Of a DNA stretch of 64,000 nucleotides, positions 57,255 through 64,000 are shown piece by piece; position 1 is the stretch's first letter, and each line of letters starts with the position of its first letter. Source of the stretch: Austropuccinia psidii (taxonomy: Eukaryota > Basidiomycota > Pucciniomycetes > Pucciniales > Sphaerophragmiaceae); the NCBI GenBank assembly GCA_023105745.1, contig JALGQZ010000019.1, forward strand, positions 5,394,001 through 5,458,000, in the 5' to 3' direction. The position numbers and the translations under genes were made by a program. The notes beneath the pieces were generated by a model. That model was not told where the DNA came from. It ran no database searches and saw only the letters and a program-made list of their open reading frames with translations.

Positions 57255-59119
57255 TGTGAGCCTTGAGGTATATTTTACATACCCAAATAGGCCACAATTA
57301 TCTTAAAAAGAAATTTTTAATTATGCATAACTCATAAGTCATGCATATATCCAAAATTCATCATTTTTGATTTCAGAAAAGATGAATAACTTTTTATTGA
57401 GTAAGTAAATCCATGGATTTAAGGCCAGATTTGGATTCTACACAAAAATTCACCTAGGGTAGCTCCATAGAGAGAATAAGCTCAAATTAACTCGTTGAGG
57501 TGGTAAAATGGAAAATAATTCAATACCACATCATCAATACCACATAAAAGATCCGTGAAAATTTTTGTTTTTCTTAATTTCACGCCAAAATAATGGGAAA
57601 GTGAGAAATCCCATGTTACATATACACTAAGAATAGTGTTATGCATGTTTTGAGCACTTAATATCATGGTATTCTTACATGGACTTTTGGGCAAGGGGGA
57701 CAAAAGACATCAAAGAGAGCCAGGGTACCCAACTTCTGAGGACTCAGAGGCGTGGATAGCTCCAAAGCTTGGTTCCATGGCTGATCTTGACCCAATTGGT
57801 AAACTAAACCTCTTTGGGAACTTGGTTACCAAGTTACAACTACTGTAAAACACCAGAAAATAGCAAATAACCTGCTATTTTGACGTGCCAAGGAGGTAAA
57901 AAACTACTTACACTCCTGTAACCATGTAAATTACTAATGAATTTCCATGTATAAACCCCAAAAGAGTAATTAAAACCCTTTTTGGACTAGTATCCATTGA
58001 TTTACCTCATAGCAACCAGTCAAACACTGATATTTGCAATTCTACGTAGAAATGAGGTAAAAACTTCAAAAATTCATTAAAAATACAAATCTTAATGAAT
58101 CTTTCTGAAACTTTCAGGACCAATTGAGAACTGTACTATCTAGGGTAAAACCAAAAATAATTACAGTTTTACTAGTAAAATTAAAAGTTTTACTTACAGT
58201 CCATTTTTGACCATTCTACGTGAAACACTGAATCTTCAAAAATTCACAGTAATTCAAACCTGTGATGAAATTGGAAATAACATTGATAACTTTGAGAAAT
58301 CAATGATTATTTTGGAATAAAAAAAGATTTACTGATTTTACTCCTTTTATTCTTAACCATATTGAGGTTGGTAGCCACATAAAAGCTGCAATTAAGTAAT
58401 TATAATAATCTTACATGACAACAGATGATGCAATCATTAATCCAAAAAGGTTTATTGTTTTCTCACTCACTGTTTTTCAGTTTGCTCCATGGCACGCCTC
58501 TGTGAGCTGTTGTTGACTTAAAAGAAGCCTCTTATTTCTGTTTTTTCCACATCATCATCATCTTATTAATCATTTATATCAATATTACCAACAAGTAAGT
58601 ATTAGTTAAAACTTTTCTTAAGTGTTTTATTCTTTCAGAATCAATCAGAAAGACGTGAAATCATAGAAATAAACTATATATTGCTGTAATACATTTATAA
58701 ATTCATTTTGATCCTCTAAATCCACAATTCTACGTCAAATCTGTCTATCTTATCTTTCAATAAGTTCTTTGGAATATTAGTGAGTGATTTATCTTTAATT
58801 CTTAAAATTGTCTCTAGTAATAGTTTTCTTCAAGGATTAGCTTTAAAATTATTCTTGCAAAAGATAATTATATATTAAAATAATTTTATTATTTTAATAA
58901 AAGAAGTTTTTATTATTAAATTCTTCTTGTAATTGATTCTTGTAGACAATTACTTTCTCACTGTTAAAATCACTAGTAGTGCTAAACACGTGAAAGAGAT
59001 AATTCTTTAATTATTTAATTGTGGTTATAATAATATTTTATTATTATATTTCATAAGAACAGACATAGTACTGTTGTTTTATAGTAATATTATCATCAGT
59101 TTCATAGTCACATCTCACA
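57255..59119 (+). repeat. 3' LTR of element Q
   Basis: 1865 bp. Lacks about 57 bp found in the 5' LTR after ACTTTTGG (near 57688), including one ACGT site. Ends CATCTCACA, then CAGCT. Confidence 0.95.
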
Positions 59120-59124
59120 CAGCT

Positions 59125-59526
59125 TGGTACATCAATACAGCCTGTAAATACCTGTACAGGTTGGATTCACCCCATACAGTTTCAATACACCAATATGGAA
59201 ATGTATGATCACTCAAATACACCACACCTCTTGTACAGGACCTGTATTAGCCAGACTCAATTCAATCATCAATTACTCTCATGAAAATTCTTCCTCTGGA
59301 TCAGGGCTGGTGATTCTCACATATACCAGCCCCTCTTTCTCCCCCCCTGGGGACTTTTCCCCAGTTAATTAATTTAGTTATTTATTATTTTATAATTATT
59401 CTTATCCTTATAAATGGGTATTATAATTATTTAATTTTAAGTTAGTCTTTGCCTTTTCTCTCTTCGCCTGTACAGTATGAGTTGGGTGGCCATATCCTTA
59501 TTAATCCTTCTCTTTCCATTCTTACA
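59125..59526 (+). repeat. 5' LTR of S, right part
   Basis: Continues from 48941. It contains CCTGTA/TACAGG motifs and the palindrome CTGGGGACTTTTCCCCAG near 59350, and ends TTCTTACA. It is followed by GGTTGAAACAGTG, as in B. Confidence 0.65.
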
Positions 59527-60495
59527 GGTTGAAACAGTGGACTTGGACTTGTTTGTGGTTGGCTCTTCTATTTCTTACTCTTACTCTTGTTGCTGCTTTT
59601 TCTTATATTTATTCTTTTAGCAATTTATCTTTAACACTCTTCAGTGTACTCCTTCTTACCATATCTTTGAGCCCTCCATAAGTGAGTCCCAGTTTACTGA
59701 GTGCCAGGCCCTCTTCACTTCGAAGAGCCCCTGTGACATCAAATTAATTAACTCATATTTGATTCTTTCTTTCATTCATTTTATTCATTTATCTCATTCT
59801 TCAATTATGACCTTTTCATGATTTTATGATTTTTATGATTTTCTATGATTTTTTCTCTCTCATCAATTTTCATCTCATTCATTTCATTCAAAATGAAAAC
59901 TGATTGTTTCTCTCATTTCAAAAATTCTGCTGACCATTCCATTAAATTCTTCATCACTCTCATTTCTCTTTTTGTCTGAAGTCAGGTTTTATCAGGTTTT
60001 GAGTGGAATTATTTGGGTTAATTGATTCATCATTCAGGGATTTGATTGATTTGGGGTATTCAGTGATTTTGGTTTTTAAATTTCTCGAACTCATTGATTT
60101 ATTCCTCAAGACATTGATTTCACCTCAAGACTTTGATTTGACTTTGATTGACTTGATTTGATTTCTCAAGATAGCTGATTTATCCTCAAGATTTGATTTG
60201 ATTTATTGATTTGAATTTGATTCCTCAAGAAAATTGAATTGATTTTTGAAGATATTGATTGAAATACTCAAGACTTAATTGATTTGATTTTCATTGACTT
60301 GATTTGACTTATTGATTGAAATTGATTGTTCATAAGAATTTGATTTTGTCATCTTCACTCTTCAAGATTTATTCATATTGATTCACTTCAAGACTATTGA
60401 TTGATTTCTCAAGTCATCAAGATTCTCATTTGATTGTTTTGGTCAAGCCTTATTTTATTCAAAGTATCATCAAGTTTTATTTCATTTTATTCAAA
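59527..60495 (+). other. Leader of element S
   Basis: About 970 bp without an ORF, T-rich, with many TTGATTTGA and CTCAAGA words that increase toward the gag start. Same architecture as the B leader. Confidence 0.6.
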
Positions 60496-61857
60496 ATGCC
60501 AGTTCAGCATAGTCCCCCAGCCAAAAATACTAGATCCCAAAATATTCAAGCTGTTCTCACTCCTACAGCAAGGGCTCCTCTTGACCGCACACCATCAGTT
60601 CATCAACTGAGTGCAAGTTTGGACAGAGGACCACCAATGGAAGGAGCAGCACCCTCAAGAAGAGGTGGAATGAAATCTAGAAGATCAAGATCTTTCTCTG
60701 GACTTTTGGATGGCTACCCTGGCATGTCTGAAGGTGCAAGAGCAAGACAAGGGGAAGTTGAAGATGAAGAGGGGGAAGAGTCTGTGAAAGAGGAAGATTC
60801 TGGGGAAAATGAAGTGGCAGATGCCTTGGAAAATGCTCCAGAGGTGCCTCAGGGTTCTAATCTAGCCCTTTCTAGTCAACCTCTTGTCTCTCAAACTGAT
60901 CCAAGTCTCCTCAAGATGATGGAGCAGATGACTCAATTCATGGGGCAACTCACTCAAGCAGTTGCTCCCAGGGACAATTCCAAAGCCCCTGCTTTCAAGA
61001 CTCCATCCATGAATGCACCTGATTCTTTTGATGGTACTCAAGCTCATAAATTGAGAGTATTTATCCAATCCTGTCAATTAATCTTCCATAATGATCCAGC
61101 AAATTTCTTCTCTGACAGGAAGAAAGTTCTTTACTCAACTTCTTTTCTCACTGGTAGAGCTGGAAAGTGGATTGAACCCTATCTCTCGAATATTTCCAAT
61201 GAAGACCCTTCCTACCTCCTCAATAATTGGCCATTATTTGAATCTCAATTATTCACTCTGTTTGGTGATCCCAATGAAGTCAGGAAAGCTGAACAAGAGT
61301 TGGACAATTTGAGGATGAAGGAAAGTGGTCATGTTTCCTTGTACATTGCAGATTTCAGAAGCTTAATGTCAAGAATTGGAGATTGGGGGGAAAGAGCTTA
61401 TATCCATGTTTACAGAAGAGGATTGGAATCAAGATTATTGGATCAGTTGGCTTCTCACCCTGGAACTTTTCATACTCTTCAAGAACTTATGGATGTCACC
61501 TTAGAATTAGACACAAGATATCATGAGAGGCAAAAAGAAAAGGGTGGCAATCAAGAGAAGAAGCCTCCAGTCATTGGATCCAATCAATCTAGGCCTCCTC
61601 AAAACTCATCTTCAAAGAGGTCTCACCAGAAGAAGAACAAGAAAGGCAAGCAATTTCAAGCTTCAAAGGACAAGCCCCATGCTGCTCTCCTCAATAAGGA
61701 CAATAAATTAATTGGTTCTGAAAAGGAGAGGAGGATTAAAGAGGGGTTGTGTACTTATTGTGGTGGAAAGCACCCAATTGAAAAATGCTTCAAGAGACCT
61801 CAGAACAAGCCTGGGTCATCATCAAGAGGCTTCCCTAGCAAGCAGGGAAAAGCCTGA
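60496..61857 (+). CDS. gag: Element S Gag (intact)
   Basis: 453 codons from ATG 60496 ([15 protein letters not shown]). Pro/Arg-rich start, an acidic stretch ([18 protein letters not shown]), then the retrotransposon-type capsid: [20 protein letters not shown] (about residue 178), [57 protein letters not shown]; a basic linker and zinc knuckle [13 protein letters not shown] (CX2CX3HX4C) near residue 420. It assembles the RNA-containing particle. The stop is TGA at 61855-61857, one codon after the slip site. The upstream part of this frame lacks an ATG, so 60496 is the start. It is the best preserved gag here. Confidence 0.92.
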   Translation: MPVQHSPPAKNTRSQNIQAVLTPTARAPLDRTPSVHQLSASLDRGPPMEGAAPSRRGGMKSRRSRSFSGLLDGYPGMSEGARARQGEVEDEEGEESVKEEDSGENEVADALENAPEVPQGSNLALSSQPLVSQTDPSLLKMMEQMTQFMGQLTQAVAPRDNSKAPAFKTPSMNAPDSFDGTQAHKLRVFIQSCQLIFHNDPANFFSDRKKVLYSTSFLTGRAGKWIEPYLSNISNEDPSYLLNNWPLFESQLFTLFGDPNEVRKAEQELDNLRMKESGHVSLYIADFRSLMSRIGDWGERAYIHVYRRGLESRLLDQLASHPGTFHTLQELMDVTLELDTRYHERQKEKGGNQEKKPPVIGSNQSRPPQNSSSKRSHQKKNKKGKQFQASKDKPHAALLNKDNKLIGSEKERRIKEGLCTYCGGKHPIEKCFKRPQNKPGSSSRGFPSKQGKA

Positions 61858-64000
61858 GTGGGAATCATGATGTGTTCAATGGTTCTCACTTATTTCTTTC
61901 AAGAGCACAGTTGTGCACTCTGAATACTAGTGTCAAGAAATGTTTAAAATTTCTTGTTTTCTCTTCTGTCTCTGATATTTTTTATAGTATTCTCATTGAT
62001 TCTGGTGCTACAAACTCTTTTATTGCAAAGAATTTTGTTCTCAAGTACTCATTGACTCTGTCAGAGCTCCCTGAAAAGATTCCTCTTTTCATTTTGGATT
62101 CTAACGAATCCCCTGCCTTGTTCATCACCCATTATACCAAGTGGGTAGGTGACTTGCCTTCCTTCCCAAGCTTTGAATGGGACTTCTTTATCATAGATTC
62201 ACCCAAGGGAGAAGACCTAATATTGGGCTATGATTTCCTTTACCATTTTAATCCCATTATTGATTGGAAAAATGGATTGATCACCTATGATTCTAATCAT
62301 AAGGATTCTAGTGGTATTATTCCTTCTACTAGTAATGACTTAGCCACTGCTGTCAACAGTGTTGCTCTGGTCGGTGAACTTAAGACACCTTCCCTTCCTT
62401 CTTCTGTCCATATCCCTTGCATTATTCCCTCTCAGTCATTACTTCCATCAAGAGATGAAGTCTTCAAAGAGATAAAGGATGTTGGAGAAGATGTTGCCAT
62501 ATCTTTACTTCATCTCTTTCAAGGGGATATGGACCTTCCTCCTTTATCTTTTCATGCCTCCCTGGAGGAGCAGTGGGATGAGGAGGAAGAGCCAGAAGAG
62601 ATTGAAACTGTGCTGAAGGTAGTCCCTCCTGTTTATCACAAATATTTGGATGTATTCTCCAAAGTGAAAGCAGAGAAACTTCCTCCACACCGTGCCTGTG
62701 ATCATCATATCGAACTGGAGGGTCTTCTACCTCCAATTGGTGTTATCTACCCATTATCAAATCAAGAGTCAGAAACACTGCGGGCCTACATTTCTGAGAA
62801 TGTAGAGAAAGGTTTCATTAGACCAAGCTCCCCTTCAACAGGAGCACCTGTCCTTTTTGTCAAGAAAAAGGATGGAGGTCTTCGTTTGTGTGTTGACTAC
62901 CGCAAACTCAATGCTGTCACTAGGAAGAACAGATACCCTGTTCCTCCTATGAACCAGCTTCTTACCGTATTCAACGGTTCCACTATCTTCTCCAAGATAG
63001 ATTTGTATGGTGCATATAACCTTCTGAGAATCAAAGAGGGGGATGAGCACTTAACTGCCTTTAGAACCAAATATGGTAGCTATGAGTATTTGGTCATGCC
63101 ATTTGGTTTGACCAATGCTCCTGCTTCTTTCCAAAATCTAGTAAATGATATCTTTGAAGATTTTTGGATGTGTTTGCTGTGGTTTATCTAGATGATATTA
63201 TGGTCTTTTCCAGTTCTGAGGAGGAACATGTCAAACATGTGGCCTCTGTCCTCCAAAGACTGAGGGACAATAATCTGTTTGCCAAAGCCTCCAAGTGTGT
63301 ATTCCATGCCTCAAGTGTGGAATACTTGGGCTTTGTTGTTTCAAGTGATGGCCTCAAGATGGATTCTTCAAAGGTTCAGCAAATCTTCAATTGGCCTCAG
63401 CCCAAAAACATCAAGGCTCTTCAATCCTTTCTTGGCTTTGCCAATTTTTATCGGCGTTTCATTAAAAATTATTCCAAAAAAATCACTTCTCTCACTTCCC
63501 TTCTCAAAAAAGATTCTCCTTTCATCTTCAATGAGGAAGCTCTTAAATTTCATTTCACTATCACTTACTGCCCAGGCAGGCTGGCCACTTTACCAGATGC
63601 CTTGTCATGTCGGGACGACGTGTACCCAGAGAGGGGGGTGGACTTCATCAGCAAGAATCCTCAGAATTTTCATCAAGTACTTAAGCAAGATGAAATTCAA
63701 GAGTCAAGATTCTTCTCAATCAAAGTGGAAATTTTCTCAGATTTAGTGGACAAGATTCAAAAAGAAGTATGGCAAGACAAAGACTATAAAGAAATACTCA
63801 AGCAACTAGCAAGAGGTGAATCAGTTCCAGATTATTCTCTTGAACCTCAAGCTAAGTTATTATTATTCAAAGATAGAGTGGTAATCCCAAGCAATGAAGA
63901 ACTTCAACTCAATATTCTTCAAAAGCGTCATGACTCACCATTGGCTGGCCATCCTGGCCAGGAGAAGACCCTCAAGCTCATCAAGAGGGATTTTTATTGG
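61843..64000 (+). pseudogene. pol: Element S protease, RT and integrase start (broken)
   Basis: Protease [14 protein letters not shown] near 61995-62035. [52 protein letters not shown] (as short blocks from 62810), [21 protein letters not shown]. One T is missing from a T-run near 63160, so the first frame stops at 63191; the shifted frame has the intact catalytic box [10 protein letters not shown] (63182-63210) and is open to the window end. At about 63543-63551 FNEEAL is joined to FHFTITYCPGRLATLPDALS, which in relatives lies after RNase H, so the RNase H core is deleted. The integrase finger begins LQKRHDSPLAGHPGQEKTL and is cut by the window edge. Confidence 0.85.
61845..61851 (+). promoter_or_regulatory. 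-1 ribosomal frameshift heptamer, gag/pol of S
   Basis: In the gag frame the codons are CAG GGA AAA GCC TGA, containing G GGA AAA. Slipping back one base gives GGG AAA AGC CTG AGT, the pol frame, which is open from there into [13 protein letters not shown]. The pol frame is closed just upstream (TAG near 61842), so entry by slippage at this point is the simplest reading. Confidence 0.7.

Larger units (their letters stand above)
48942..59119 (+). mobile_element. Element Q: full-length Ty3 chromodomain-type retrotransposon
   Basis: 10,178 bp. LTRs 48942-50865 (1924 bp) and 57255-59119 (1865 bp; a ~57-bp deletion near 57690). Perfect target duplication CAGCT at 48937-48941 and 59120-59124. Primer-site-like TTTGGGGGCCTGGCC follows the 5' LTR and GGTGGGACAGAA precedes the 3' LTR. 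Coding order: small leader ORF, ORF1, gag, protease, RT, RNase H, integrase, chromodomain-like tail. Despite the good ends the copy is disabled by stops and shifts. It is the reference for solo LTR Q3 at 21629-23547. Confidence 0.96.
48813..64000 (+). mobile_element. Element S, Ty3/Gypsy, runs off the window
   Basis: 5' LTR in two parts (48813-48941, 59125-59526) because Q inserted into it; then leader, gag, -1 slip site, protease, RT and the start of integrase at the window edge. It is related to B and D. The 3' LTR is not in view, so no target duplication can be checked. Confidence 0.82.

Noticed and set aside
63279..63746. 155-codon ORF near the window end
   Set aside because: It is a shadow of the S RT/integrase frame that carries YLDD.

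Overview
The window looks like a transposon-packed, AT-rich nuclear segment of a basidiomycete fungus. The Gag and Pol families match those I know from rust fungi (Pucciniales), and Austropuccinia psidii (myrtle rust) is my best guess; that identification rests on recall, not a search. I see no host gene, rRNA, tRNA or CRISPR array. Almost every base belongs to LTR retrotransposons of the Ty3/Gypsy order, many inserted into one another, and nearly all coding parts carry stops, frameshifts or deletions. CpG is scarce throughout.

Layout. (1) 1-7939: element A (+), a Ty3 relative with a non-canonical IDDGG reverse-transcriptase motif, split by T1 (1928-4458, minus), a 2.5 kb LTR-flanked element whose only ORF is not gag or pol. 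(2) 7940-14466: element B (-), a gag/pol relic split by R1, an LTR-only copy (9919-12174). (3) 14467-15480: GGCC-rich, unassigned. (4) 15481-25373: element E (+), without a visible 5' LTR. A solo LTR of the Q family sits between its stop codon and its polypurine tract, and its 3' LTR (23564-25373) identifies R1 and R3 as E-family solo LTRs. (5) 26750-32256: element F (+), sister of A, split by solo LTR R3. (6) 32805-46035: an array of 113-114 bp tandem units cut in two by element G (33098-45717, +), which is itself cut by T2 (39780-42778, minus), a second member of the T family. (7) 46830-48812: relic D and a B/S-type LTR. (8) 48813-64000: element S (+), running off the window; its 5' LTR is split by element Q (48942-59119), a full-length copy with two ~1.9 kb LTRs and a perfect 5-bp target duplication.

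How the parts work. E, G and Q share one plan: leader, a small basic ORF1, then a Gag-Pol reading frame (zinc knuckle, protease, RT, RNase H, integrase, chromodomain-like tail) lying -1 relative to ORF1 and overlapping it by several hundred bases. S and B instead keep a conventional gag followed by pol in the -1 frame, joined at a canonical G GGA AAA slippery heptamer. A and F form a third lineage.

Most interesting items: the T family (LTRs, 5-bp duplications, one conserved unknown protein, LTR hairpins whose stems differ in sequence but remain paired); the inverted LTR segment at one end of T2; and the ORF1/Gag-Pol overlap kept across E, G and Q.
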